Below, piece after piece: positions 7,523-15,503 of a stretch of 64,000 nt of DNA (the first letter of the stretch is position 1; every line of letters begins with the position of its first letter). The notes under the pieces were generated by a model. The model was not told the origin of the DNA, ran no database searches, and saw nothing but the letters and a program-made list of their open reading frames with translations. The stretch lies in NCBI GenBank assembly GCA_964478515.1, contig CAYZIL010000002.1:1-64000 (forward strand), read 5' to 3'. This DNA is from HGM13233 sp964478515 (GTDB lineage Bacteria; Bacillota; Clostridia; Oscillospirales; Ruminococcaceae). The position numbers and the translations under genes are program-made.

Positions 7523-9175
7523 TCAGTTCGTCGGCGCCGGAGCCTGTTCCGGGGTCGGCGGGTCTGGCGCGACCATCAGAATAAGCGAGGTCGTGCCGGC
7601 GTTGAACTCGGTACCCGCCTCAACATTCTGGCGGTAGATAGTGCCGGGGATAGCAGACGTATCCGACATCGTATCGAAAGAATAGCTGATGTTGTTTTCG
7701 TCCAGCCAGATACGGGCGTTCATCGGCGTCATGCCGCGCAGGTTGACCATAGTCACCACGTGACTGCCCTTGCTGACTTTCAGTATAACGCGCCCGTCCT
7801 CGTCCGGCTCTCTGCCGGCACGCGGGTCGCTAATAACAACTACGCCCTCGTCAAAACTGTCGTTGTAGACGTACTGAATCTCGTAATTATAATTGTTGTC
7901 AAAAACAATATCCGCCAGCGCAACGCCGGAATAGTCGGGTATACCCGTCTCTTCTGCTGTGCCGGGATCCTCCTCCTGTATCGGGGCGCTGCGGGAATTG
8001 ATAAGCTGCCAGGAAAAGAACACTATTGTCGAGACCACAACGAGTATCATTGCGCTCAGCGCGCTTATTCGCAAAGTATTCTCAAGTTTGCTCAACTTGC
8101 GGCCGGGGTGAATGCGGAACAAATCGAGCGGGTCGTTTTCGCCGCCGCTTTCTACCTCTTCGTCCTCTTGCTCAAGCGGCTCTTCTTCGGGGGTCTCGTC
8201 GTAGCTTTCGGCCACGTCCTGGCCCTTCAGCCGCTGCTGCAGCTCGCGCACTATTTGGGTGCGTTCCTTTTGGTTTATCAGCATGGCGATTTTCAGCGCC
8301 CGCGCGACGTCATACGGCACTGTCGCCTCGGCCTCGTCTGCATTGACGAGGTTGTCAAACATCTTGCGCTGGTCAGCGCTCTGCGGCTGGACGCCGGTTA
8401 CGGCACTGTAAAATGTCGCGGCCAGAGCGTAAACGTCGGTAGCCGCCGACTGGAACGAATTGTTGGTGTACTGCTCCGGCGCGCTGTAACCCGAATAGAG
8501 CCGTGCCGGGTACTCGGTGCCCTTGGTGCGAATAGACGCCGTCGCATAGCCGCCGAGTTTTATTTGTCCCTTGCGGCTGACAAATATCGTTTCCGGCGAG
8601 ACGCCGCGGTGCACCAGCCGTGCGTTGTGCATGGCGCTGAGCGCCGTGAATATCGGCTCCAGCAGCGACAGGCACTGCCCGACCGTAACTTTGTCGTTGT
8701 TCAGATGCAAAAACTCTTTAAATGTAATGCCGTCAAACGCCTCGGTAAAGGCATAGGCGGTCCTGTTGAGCTCGAGAACGTCCGTCACGGTTATAAGTCC
8801 CGGCTCGGTCGCGCTCAATGTGCGCAGCGTGCCGTACATCTCGACAAAATCGGAAAGTCCCGTCTTGTAGTGGATTTCGGCACCCTGCTTGGGCGAAATT
8901 GCGCCGCTGGCGCTGTCGCGCATACAGCCGTTGCGCGGCATATATTCCTTGACAATAACGCGGCCGCGGCTGGCTTTGTCGAAGCCGACGTATGTGATAG
9001 TCTCACCGTCGCTGTCCAGCGTCATTCCGAGTATGTACCGCTCACCCAGCGGAGTTCCTATTGGAAGCGCATAGCTGTCGTTCTCCTGCGAGCCGTCGTA
9101 GCGACAGTTCGGGCAGAATGTGGCGTCGTCCGGCACCTTGGTCATACAGCTCATGCACAGTTTTGTTTTGCTCAT
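7523..9175 (-). CDS. Zinc-ribbon, kinase-fold (pseudokinase), transmembrane PASTA protein
   Basis: About 550 residues. An N-terminal zinc ribbon (C7, C10, C21, C24) is followed by a Ser/Thr kinase fold (~45-300), an acidic linker, one membrane span (~370-392) and two extracellular PASTA-like repeats (~415-545). PASTA domains bind muropeptides or lipid II, and such kinases tune cell-wall growth. Here the fold keeps the ATP-site lysine (K76 in VIVKEY) and the SAPEQ segment. However, the HRD aspartate is Gly (HRG, G191), the Mg-binding Asn is Thr (T196) and the DFG aspartate is Gly (LGGY, G208), so phosphotransfer is unlikely. It probably acts as a scaffold or sensor. ATG 9175 is chosen for its GAGGT site; the gene is monocistronic between its promoter and terminator. 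Confidence 0.85.
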   Translation of the reverse strand: MSKTKLCMSCMTKVPDDATFCPNCRYDGSQENDSYALPIGTPLGERYILGMTLDSDGETITYVGFDKASRGRVIVKEYMPRNGCMRDSASGAISPKQGAEIHYKTGLSDFVEMYGTLRTLSATEPGLITVTDVLELNRTAYAFTEAFDGITFKEFLHLNNDKVTVGQCLSLLEPIFTALSAMHNARLVHRGVSPETIFVSRKGQIKLGGYATASIRTKGTEYPARLYSGYSAPEQYTNNSFQSAATDVYALAATFYSAVTGVQPQSADQRKMFDNLVNADEAEATVPYDVARALKIAMLINQKERTQIVRELQQRLKGQDVAESYDETPEEEPLEQEDEEVESGGENDPLDLFRIHPGRKLSKLENTLRISALSAMILVVVSTIVFFSWQLINSRSAPIQEEDPGTAEETGIPDYSGVALADIVFDNNYNYEIQYVYNDSFDEGVVVISDPRAGREPDEDGRVILKVSKGSHVVTMVNLRGMTPMNARIWLDENNISYSFDTMSDTSAIPGTIYRQNVEAGTEFNAGTTSLILMVAPDPPTPEQAPAPTN

Positions 9176-9202
9176 GTCATACCTCGCCATATTATCTATA
9201 CT

Positions 9203-9231
9203 ATAATACATTCTTTGGCGCTGCTTTTCAA
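9203..9231 (-). promoter_or_regulatory. Promoter of the pseudokinase gene
   Basis: TTGAAA (9226-9231) and TATTAT (9203-9208) on the minus strand with a 17-base spacer, 28 bases upstream of the chosen ATG. Its position makes the longer N-terminal reading of the gene (to 9274) unlikely. Confidence 0.65.
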
Positions 9232-9272
9232 GACCATCGCCCGATTGCGCACGATTCGGCGCAAAAGGCGGC

Positions 9273-9310
9273 AAAAAAGGGCGGCAGACGCCGTATAGCC
9301 GCCTGCCGCC
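9273..9310 (-). terminator. Terminator of the marR-ABC-ABC operon
   Basis: GGCGGCAG/CTGCCGCC stem with a further imperfect inner stem. On the minus strand it is followed by CTTTTTTG. It begins 16 bases after the second transporter gene ends. Confidence 0.8.
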
Positions 9311-9325
9311 GCTGTATGCGTAATT

Positions 9326-11176
9326 TTACGCTAATTCAACCTTGCCGGTGTAAAGCTCGTAGTACCTGCCCTTGAGCGCCAGCAGGTCGTCGTGCGTGCC
9401 GCGCTCTATTATGCGGCCGTTTTCCATCACCATTATGGCGTTGGCATTGCGCACGGTTGAAAGCCGGTGCGCGATTATGAAGGTCGTGGAGGAGCGCATC
9501 AGCGTGTCGAGTCCCTTTTCTATGTTGCGCTCTGTGCGCGTGTCCACCGAACTTGTCGCCTCGTCCAGCACCAGTATCGGCGCTTTCGCCACGGCGGCAC
9601 GGGCAATATTGAGCAGCTGCCGCTGTCCCTGGCTGAGATTGGCGCCGTCGCCCTCAATTACAGTATCGTACCCCTTTGGCAAGCGGCGGATAAACGAGTG
9701 GGCGCGGGTCAGTTTTGCTGCTTTTTCCACCTCCGCGTCGGTAGCGTCGGGGCGGCCGTAACGAATATTGTCGCGCACCGTACCGGTAAACAGGTGGGTA
9801 TCCTGCAAAACCACGGCCATTGCCCGGCGCACGCTGGCGCGGTCTATCTGTTTTTGGTCTATACCGTCCATAGTGATTGTGCCGTCGGTGATGTCGTAAA
9901 AGCGCGCGAGCAGGTTTATTATTGTCGTCTTGCCGGCGCCGGTTGAGCCGACGAAGGCAATTTTCTGGCCGGGTTTTGCGTACAGCGACAGGTCGAAAAG
10001 CACCTGTTTTTGCGGCAGGTAGCCGAAATCGACGTCCTTAAAGCGAACATCGCCCGCCAGCGGCACCGTCTCGCTGCCGTCGTTCCACTGCCAGACATCG
10101 CTCCTTTGCTCAAGATGATAGCGGCCGCTTTCAGACTCGGGCTGCTGCTCCATCAGCTCGCAGATGCGCTCGGCGCCGGCAAGCGCGGAAATCACCGAGT
10201 TGAGCTGGTTCGCGACCTCGTTCATCGGCCGACCGAACTGACTGCTCAACTGCAAAAAGACGACAAGCTGTCCCATGCTCAGCGCCGTGCCGGTCGTGAT
10301 TATGCCGCCGAGCGTGGCAATAAGCGCGTAGACGATGTTATTGATGTTGCGCGACAGCGGCATCATCATGCCGGAAAAGGTAAAGGCTTTCGCCGCCGAA
10401 TCGGACAGTTTTTCGTTGAGCTCGTCGAATTTTTCAACGCACTGCCGCTCGCGTCCGAATACCTTGACAACCTTTTCGCCGGTGATTATTTCCTCCACAT
10501 AGCCGTTGACTTCGCCGAGGTCGTTTTGTCTCTTGACAAAGTATTCCGAGGATTTTTTTATCAGCCGCCCGACTGTCAGCATCAGCACCGGCACAACGAG
10601 CAGGTTTATGAGCGTGAGCACCACATTGCGCGTAAGCATCATAATAATTATGCCCGCAATGGTTATTGAACTGGAAAAGACTGTGGTAATGCTGTTTTGC
10701 AGCGCGTCGTTGAGCGTGTCGCAGTCGTTGGTAAAGCGGCTCATAATCTCGCCGCGGGTGTTGCGGTCAAAAAACGACACCGGCAGCCGCTGCATATGGC
10801 CGAACATGTCTGTGCGGATGTTGTTTATGGTTTTTTGGCTCAGCCGCACCAGCAGCCTGTTTTGAATGTACTGCGCCGCCACTTGCGCAAGATATACACA
10901 GGCTATTTTTATTACGCCGCTGAGCAGTCCGGAAACGCGCTGCGCCGCCGTCAGCAGCGACTCCGCGTCGGGGTGCAGGTAGTTGTCTATAAGCGGCTGC
11001 AGCAGCGCGGTGGCGGAAAGTCCGGCAATTACGTTTACCAGCGTCATTGACAGCGCAATTATCACCAGCCACTTGCGGCAGGCGATGTATTTCCACAAAA
11101 ATGCGAGTGCCTTTTTGGCGTTTCTGGGCTTTTCTGACGCGCCCCTCTTGCCGGGTCCGGGAATCCCTCTGGCCAT
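9326..11176 (-). CDS. ABC exporter half-transporter, catalytically competent subunit
   Basis: 616 residues: an N-terminal six-helix exporter domain (~40-330) and a C-terminal ATPase. The ATPase shows Walker A GSTGAGKTT, Walker B with catalytic glutamate (LVLDEATSSVD) and switch histidine (IIAHRLST). Its signature is LSQGQ instead of LSGGQ. In a heterodimer this deviating signature faces the partner's degenerate Walker B, so the two proteins make one active and one inactive ATP site, as in BmrCD or TM287/288. It probably exports a drug or lipid-like compound. The ATG directly follows the partner's TAA, with AAGGAGG inside that gene's end. The N-terminal 30 residues are Gly/Lys/Arg-rich. Confidence 0.9.
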   Translation of the reverse strand: MARGIPGPGKRGASEKPRNAKKALAFLWKYIACRKWLVIIALSMTLVNVIAGLSATALLQPLIDNYLHPDAESLLTAAQRVSGLLSGVIKIACVYLAQVAAQYIQNRLLVRLSQKTINNIRTDMFGHMQRLPVSFFDRNTRGEIMSRFTNDCDTLNDALQNSITTVFSSSITIAGIIIMMLTRNVVLTLINLLVVPVLMLTVGRLIKKSSEYFVKRQNDLGEVNGYVEEIITGEKVVKVFGRERQCVEKFDELNEKLSDSAAKAFTFSGMMMPLSRNINNIVYALIATLGGIITTGTALSMGQLVVFLQLSSQFGRPMNEVANQLNSVISALAGAERICELMEQQPESESGRYHLEQRSDVWQWNDGSETVPLAGDVRFKDVDFGYLPQKQVLFDLSLYAKPGQKIAFVGSTGAGKTTIINLLARFYDITDGTITMDGIDQKQIDRASVRRAMAVVLQDTHLFTGTVRDNIRYGRPDATDAEVEKAAKLTRAHSFIRRLPKGYDTVIEGDGANLSQGQRQLLNIARAAVAKAPILVLDEATSSVDTRTERNIEKGLDTLMRSSTTFIIAHRLSTVRNANAIMVMENGRIIERGTHDDLLALKGRYYELYTGKVELA

Positions 11177-12907
11177 TTATACCGCCTCCTTGCCGCTGAC
11201 TTGCGAGTCGTAAATCTCGCGGTAGTTTTCACTCGTCTCAAGCAGCTGTTCGTGCGTACCGGCGGCGACTATTTCGCCGTCGTCAAGCACAATAATTTTG
11301 TCGGCGTCCTGCACCGAGCTTATTCTTTGCGCAATCAACAGCGTGGTCGTGTTTTTCAGCGCTGCCGCGAAGGCCTTTTTAATATTGCTTTCGGTGGCCG
11401 TATCCACGGCGCTGGTACTGTCGTCCAAAATCAGTATTGCCGGCGCTTTGAGAATGGCGCGGGCTATACACAGCCGTTGGCGCTGGCCGCCGGAAAAGTT
11501 GACGCCGCCTTGCTCCACGCGGCTGTCATAGCCATCCGGCAGGCTTTCAATGAAGTCGGCAATACACGCGTCGGCCGCGGCCCGCTTCATCTCCTGCTCG
11601 GTGGCGTTTTTGTTGCCCCAAAGCAGGTTTTCGCGAATTGTGCCGGAAAACAGGGTATTTTTTTGCAGCACCACGCCTATGCGGGAGCGCAGCGACTCCA
11701 AGCGGTATTCGCGCACGTCGCGCCCGTCGACAAGCACCGCACCATCAGTGACGTCGTACAGCCGCGGCACCAGGTGCACGAGCGAACTTTTGCCCGAGCC
11801 TGTGGCGCCGATTATTGCCACTGTCTGCCCGGGACTCGCGGTAAATGATATGTCGTGCAGCACGTCCTCGCGGTCGTTCGGGTCGTACTTAAAATTTACC
11901 CCGCAAAACTCAAGCTCGCCGCGAATATCGTCGGCGCTGACGGCGTCGGGCGCGTCGACAAGGTCTATTTCGGCGTTCAGCACCTCGCCGGCGCGCTTAA
12001 AGGAAGCTGACGCGCGCGAAATCATCACAAACAACATCGCGAGCATCATCAGCGACATCAGCACGTGCAGAATATAGTTGAGAAAAGCGGTCAACTGCGC
12101 CGCGTTGCCTATGCCGTTAATTACCTGTTTGCCGCCTATCCACAGCACGGCGCAGGTAGAGGCGTTCATCAGCAGCATCATAATCGGCATTGCGGTAATT
12201 ATCAGGTTCATCGCCCGCATTGAGGCGTTCATTAAATCGTCGCTTGACGTGTTGAATTTTTCCCGCTCGTAATCCTCGCGAACAAAGGATTTTACAACGC
12301 GGATATTGGTAATGTTCTCCTGCACGTCGCGGTTGACGCCGTCAACGCGCTGCTGCATTTTTGTGAACAGCGGCAGCGCTTTCGGCGCTATTATAAATAT
12401 TGCTACGAATAGCAGCGGCACTGTCACCAAAAAGACTTTGGCCAGCTGCGCGTTCAAACTTATTGCCATAAACAGCGCGAACGTCAGCATTACCGGCACG
12501 CGCACTACCATGCGCATGCCCATAACCGTCGTGTTCTGCATCTGCGTCACGTCATTGGTCAGCCGCGTGCTCAGCGACGAGGTCGAAAAGCTGTCTATAT
12601 TTTTAAAAGAAAATCTCTGCACCTTTTCGAACAGAGCGCGGCGCACACCGGTCGCAAAACCGACGCCGGCTCTGGACGAACTGATAGAATTGCCGACGCC
12701 GCACAGCATTGCCAGCACCGACAGCGCCAGCATTATGCAGCCTATTTTAATAATGTAGTTGACGTCGCCGGTCTCAATGCCCCGTCCGACTATGTCGGAC
12801 ATCAATATTGGTAAATACAGCTCGCAGGCGGCGTCAATAATAATGCACACTACAGCCAGCGCCACATAACCGCGCTGCGGCCGTAAGTATTTTTTCAGCA
12901 GACTCAC
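11177..12907 (-). CDS. ABC exporter half-transporter, degenerate-site subunit
   Basis: 576 residues with an N-terminal transmembrane domain and a C-terminal ATPase (GATGSGKSS, FSGGQ). The catalytic Walker B glutamate is Asp (LILDDSTSAVD) and the switch histidine is Gln (IAQRIS). This is the classic non-hydrolysing half of asymmetric multidrug exporters. It starts with GTG overlapping the marR stop (GTGA) behind GGGGGA, and ends immediately before its partner. Expression should therefore follow the MarR regulator and the palindromic operator upstream. Confidence 0.9.
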   Translation of the reverse strand: MSLLKKYLRPQRGYVALAVVCIIIDAACELYLPILMSDIVGRGIETGDVNYIIKIGCIMLALSVLAMLCGVGNSISSSRAGVGFATGVRRALFEKVQRFSFKNIDSFSTSSLSTRLTNDVTQMQNTTVMGMRMVVRVPVMLTFALFMAISLNAQLAKVFLVTVPLLFVAIFIIAPKALPLFTKMQQRVDGVNRDVQENITNIRVVKSFVREDYEREKFNTSSDDLMNASMRAMNLIITAMPIMMLLMNASTCAVLWIGGKQVINGIGNAAQLTAFLNYILHVLMSLMMLAMLFVMISRASASFKRAGEVLNAEIDLVDAPDAVSADDIRGELEFCGVNFKYDPNDREDVLHDISFTASPGQTVAIIGATGSGKSSLVHLVPRLYDVTDGAVLVDGRDVREYRLESLRSRIGVVLQKNTLFSGTIRENLLWGNKNATEQEMKRAAADACIADFIESLPDGYDSRVEQGGVNFSGGQRQRLCIARAILKAPAILILDDSTSAVDTATESNIKKAFAAALKNTTTLLIAQRISSVQDADKIIVLDDGEIVAAGTHEQLLETSENYREIYDSQVSGKEAV

Positions 12908-13350
12908 TTGTTGTCCCCCTCGTTCAAATATTCCTGTAAGTTTCCGGCAATCCGGCGCTGAAAGTCCAGGTATTGCCGCTTTTCGGCGTCGTCGAAGCCT
13001 CTGAACGAAACCTCGCTCAAACGGCGCTGCACCTTAAGTGCGCCGTCGACCTTCGTTGTGCCCTGCGGTGTAAGTTTTGCGCGTGCCACGCGCATGTCGT
13101 TTGCGTCGGCGCCGCGCTCAACAAGTCCCGCTGCCTCCATTCGCCGCAGCGACACCGCTACCGTTGCCGGCGCTATGCCCAGACTGTGCGCCAACTCGCT
13201 CTGCGTGCAGTCCGGGTTTTCGCCGATGTAATCCAGCATCGGCATTTGGCCGGGGTGTATGCCGCAGTCGGCAGCGTCACCGAAAATACATCGGTAATGC
13301 AGTCTGTGCACGCGGTTTTCGGCGCGGAGAATTTCTCTTGTCATGTCCAA
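12904..13350 (-). CDS. MarR-family repressor of the ABC exporter operon
   Basis: 148 residues with the MarR winged helix: a helix-turn-helix at TQSELAHSLGIAPATVAVSLRRMEAAGLV and a wing with the DxRVARAKLT-type Asp/Arg signature (DMRVARAKLT). It should be a dimer that leaves DNA when it binds a toxic ligand. A TTG start at 13350 with GGAGAG eight bases upstream is preferred; ATG at 13344 is the alternative, two codons shorter. It heads the operon and sits next to a 34-base palindrome that overlaps its own promoter, so negative autoregulation is very likely. Confidence 0.9.
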   Translation of the reverse strand: MDMTREILRAENRVHRLHYRCIFGDAADCGIHPGQMPMLDYIGENPDCTQSELAHSLGIAPATVAVSLRRMEAAGLVERGADANDMRVARAKLTPQGTTKVDGALKVQRRLSEVSFRGFDDAEKRQYLDFQRRIAGNLQEYLNEGDNK

Positions 13351-13370
13351 TCTAATCGCTCTCCAAAAAA

Positions 13371-13404
13371 TCGGTTAGCCGACTAACGTTAGTCGGCTAA
13401 CCGA
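13371..13404. promoter_or_regulatory. Double MarR operator, 34-base perfect palindrome
   Basis: The whole 34 bases are a perfect inverted repeat. It is built from two back-to-back 14-base sites, GTTAGCCGACTAAC and GTTAGTCGGCTAAC, each itself a near-palindrome. It touches the last base of the -10 box and covers the likely transcription start, where a bound repressor would block initiation. Confidence 0.85.
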
Positions 13405-13433
13405 TTATAGCACCGCTTACAGGTGATTGTCAA
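13404..13433 (-). promoter_or_regulatory. Promoter of the marR-ABC-ABC operon
   Basis: A perfect TTGACA (13428-13433) and perfect TATAAT (13404-13409) with an 18-base spacer on the minus strand. Such a strong promoter directly beside the palindrome fits tight repression with high induced output. Confidence 0.85.
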
Positions 13434-13459
13434 CAAAAAACTCCCGATTGTTTTGTGAA

Positions 13460-13496
13460 AAAAAGCTAACGGCACAGCGCCGCAGCGCCGTGCCGT
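13460..13496 (-). terminator. Terminator of yebC
   Basis: ACGGCAC/GTGCCGT stem extended by GCGC/GCGC with one mismatch. On the minus strand it is followed by TAGCTTTTTTT. It starts nine bases beyond the yebC stop. Confidence 0.75.
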
Positions 13497-13504
13497 GTGT
13501 GCCT

Positions 13505-14242
13505 TTATTCGGGAAGGTCGTCCTCATTCTCCAAGTTGTGCCAGACGTTCTGCACGTCGTCGCTCTCTTCAAGATGGTCTATAAGCTGGGCCATATTCGA
13601 CAACTGGCCCTCGCCCTCAAGCTTTACATAGTTAGCCGGCAGCCATTCGACCTCGGCATTGAGAAAGCTGTAACCGAGCCCTTCAAGATATTCGCGCACC
13701 GTGCGCAGCAAGGTGGGGTCTGTCAGGACAGTGGCAATTCCGTCTTCAAAAGTGACGTCGAGCACGTCGGTTCCGAAGCAGTCTTCCATTACGCCGTCCT
13801 CAGACAGATCCTCCATGTCTATTTCTATTACGCCCTTTTGGGAAAACATAAAGGAAACACAGCCGTTGGTGCCGAGATTTCCGCCGTATTTGTCAAAATA
13901 ATGGCGCACGTCCGAGGCGGTGCGGTTGCGGTTGTCCGTAAGTGTTTCGACTATTACCGCGACGCCGCCGGGGCCGTAGCCCTCGTAAATTATCGCCTCG
14001 TAGTCCTGTTTGTCGCCGCCCTCGGCGCGCTTGATAATGCGGTCGATGTTGTCCGAGGGAACGTTTGCGGCCTTTGCTTTGGCAATTACGTCGCGCAGCT
14101 TGCCGTTGACGTTGGGGTCGCCGCCGCTCTCGCGCACAGCAACTGCTATTTCGCGGCCTATTCTGGTAAAGACCTTGGCGCGCTGGGCGTCAGTCTTTTC
14201 TTTTTTGCGCTTGATGTTGTTCCATTTGGAATGTCCCGACAT
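13505..14242 (-). CDS. yebC: YebC/PmpR-family regulatory protein
   Basis: 245 residues. The N-terminus MSGHSKWNNIKRKK and the segment DPNVNGKLRDVIAKAKAANVPSDNI are hallmark family sequence, and the length is typical. YebC-type proteins were first described as DNA-binding regulators; some relatives help ribosomes through proline stretches. AGAGGA lies eight bases before the ATG. It is a single-gene unit ending in a terminator. Confidence 0.95.
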   Translation of the reverse strand: MSGHSKWNNIKRKKEKTDAQRAKVFTRIGREIAVAVRESGGDPNVNGKLRDVIAKAKAANVPSDNIDRIIKRAEGGDKQDYEAIIYEGYGPGGVAVIVETLTDNRNRTASDVRHYFDKYGGNLGTNGCVSFMFSQKGVIEIDMEDLSEDGVMEDCFGTDVLDVTFEDGIATVLTDPTLLRTVREYLEGLGYSFLNAEVEWLPANYVKLEGEGQLSNMAQLIDHLEESDDVQNVWHNLENEDDLPE

Positions 14243-14421
14243 ATTATTGTCCTCTTAACGATGAGATTGTTATATTATCTTATCACTTTTTTCCTTTGCG
14301 CACAAGCGCCGACCCATTTGCCGGTCATATTAGCAGAAATTGTCACTGACAGAACGCTTTTTTGCGGCATAACCGCGCAAAAAACATAAATAATAGCCGT
14401 GAAAGTGAGGTGTTAACTGAA

Positions 14422-14583
14422 ATGGCCGAAAACAACAGCAGAAAGTCATCTGCCAATTCCCGCAGCAGCAACAGCCGCTCCGCCAACTCTAACAATTCGC
14501 GCAGCGAAAAGTCCTCTTCGAGCAACTCAAACAGCAACAGCAGTCGTAAGAGCAAAAAGTCCGACAGCAAAAACTGCAAATAA
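14422..14583 (+). CDS. Small low-complexity Ser/Asn/Lys/Arg-rich protein
   Basis: 53 residues, composed almost entirely of Ser, Asn, Lys and Arg after the start MAENNSRKSS, with blocks such as SSSSNSNSNSSRKSKK and a single Cys near the end. No hydrophobic segment or fold is evident. GTGAGGTG precedes the ATG and a strong terminator follows, so it looks like a genuine single-gene transcript. The basic, disordered composition recalls small DNA- or RNA-coating proteins, and the neighbouring sigK invites a sporulation guess, but the sequence does not show either. An upstream in-frame start at 14362 lacks a ribosome site. Confidence 0.6.
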   Translation: MAENNSRKSSANSRSSNSRSANSNNSRSEKSSSSNSNSNSSRKSKKSDSKNCK

Positions 14584-14599
14584 AATATTGTCCTGCCGA

Positions 14600-14632
14600 C
14601 CTGCCCGCGCCGAGCGGGCAGGTATTTTTTTG
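14600..14632 (+). terminator. Terminator of the small Ser/Asn-rich gene
   Basis: Perfect nine-base stem CCTGCCCGC/GCGGGCAGG with a five-base loop, then TATTTTTTTT. It separates the small gene from sigK. Confidence 0.88.
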
Positions 14633-14690
14633 TCTTTGCGGCATTTTACTTTCATATATATAGTTATCCGACATTTTAAGGGGTACCGAA

Positions 14691-15377
14691 ATGCTCAACA
14701 TTTTAGCCAGTATCTGCAGCGAGTGGCTGCTGCTGTTGGCGCTGCATCTTTCCGGCCAAAGCTTTCCGCGCGTGCTCAGCGCCGCCGAGGAGCGCGAGTG
14801 CTTTGAGCGCGCCGCAGCGGGCGACACGCGCGCGCGCGAACAGCTTATTAGTCACAATCTGCGTCTGGTCGCCCATGTGGCCAAAAAATATTACGCACTG
14901 CCCTCAGCGCAGGAAGACCTTATTTCCGTGGGCACTATCGGCCTTATAAAGGCAGTCGACAGTTTTAAGCGCAGCAAGGGCACGCGCTTTGCGACTTATG
15001 CCTGCCGCTGCATTGACAACGAGATACTTATGACCTTTCGCGCCGCCCGCCGCGAGCGCAACACCGTTTATATGAACGACCCGCTGGGCACTGACGCCGA
15101 GGGCAACAGCATTGCCGTTCTTGACACACTTTGCGACAGCGAGGATATGTGCGAGCAGTTGGAACACCGCAGCGACATCAGCCGCCTGAGCCGCTGCGTG
15201 TCCTGTTTGGACGCGCGCGAGCGGCGCATAGTGGAGCTGCGTTTCGGCCTGCTGCGTCAACCGCCGCTGACGCAGCAGCAAGCCGCGCAAAAGCTCGGCA
15301 TCTCGCGCTCTTACGTTTCGCGAATAGAAAAGCGCGCGCTGCAAAAGCTGCGCCGCGAGCTGGACGGCGAGCACTGA
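14691..15377 (+). CDS. sigK: RNA polymerase sporulation sigma factor, sigma-K type
   Basis: 228 residues. The hydrophobic N-terminal stretch CSEWLLLLALHLSG resembles the pro-sequence that anchors pro-sigma-K until SpoIVFB cleavage. It is followed by the conserved FPRVLSAAEE, region 2 (HNLRLVAHVAKKYY, EDLISVGTIGLIKA, RFATYACRCIDNEIL) and region 4 (LGISRSYVSRIEKRALQKL), closely matching Bacillus/Clostridium sigma-K. In spore formers it drives late mother-cell genes. The frame is continuous, with no skin-type insertion. AAGGGGT lies upstream of the ATG. No cognate protease gene is in the window. Confidence 0.9.
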   Translation: MLNILASICSEWLLLLALHLSGQSFPRVLSAAEERECFERAAAGDTRAREQLISHNLRLVAHVAKKYYALPSAQEDLISVGTIGLIKAVDSFKRSKGTRFATYACRCIDNEILMTFRAARRERNTVYMNDPLGTDAEGNSIAVLDTLCDSEDMCEQLEHRSDISRLSRCVSCLDARERRIVELRFGLLRQPPLTQQQAAQKLGISRSYVSRIEKRALQKLRRELDGEH

Positions 15378-15403
15378 GCACCCGCGCTTGTGCCGCACCC
15401 TTT

Positions 15404-15423
15404 GAGCAACCGAGCGGTTGCTC
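15404..15423 (+). other. Hairpin downstream of sigK
   Basis: GAGCAACC/GGTTGCTC stem with a four-base loop, 27 bases after the sigK stop. No T-tract follows, so it may stabilise the mRNA end rather than terminate. Confidence 0.4.
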
Positions 15424-15503
15424 GAAGCGGCGCTCATAACAGTGGCGCGCGCCGGCAATTTGCAGTAAAATGGTATCATCCTTGATTATCGGAAGTGAGA
15501 TTT

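Noticed and set aside
7520..9298. A 592-codon open frame on the plus strand
   Set aside because: It is exactly antisense to the PASTA pseudokinase gene, is rich in Arg/Val/Ala/His and has no family features. Long antisense frames arise from codon bias in GC-rich DNA.
14691..15377. Skin-type element splitting sigK
   Set aside because: The reading frame is continuous through regions 2 and 4 and no recombinase gene is near.
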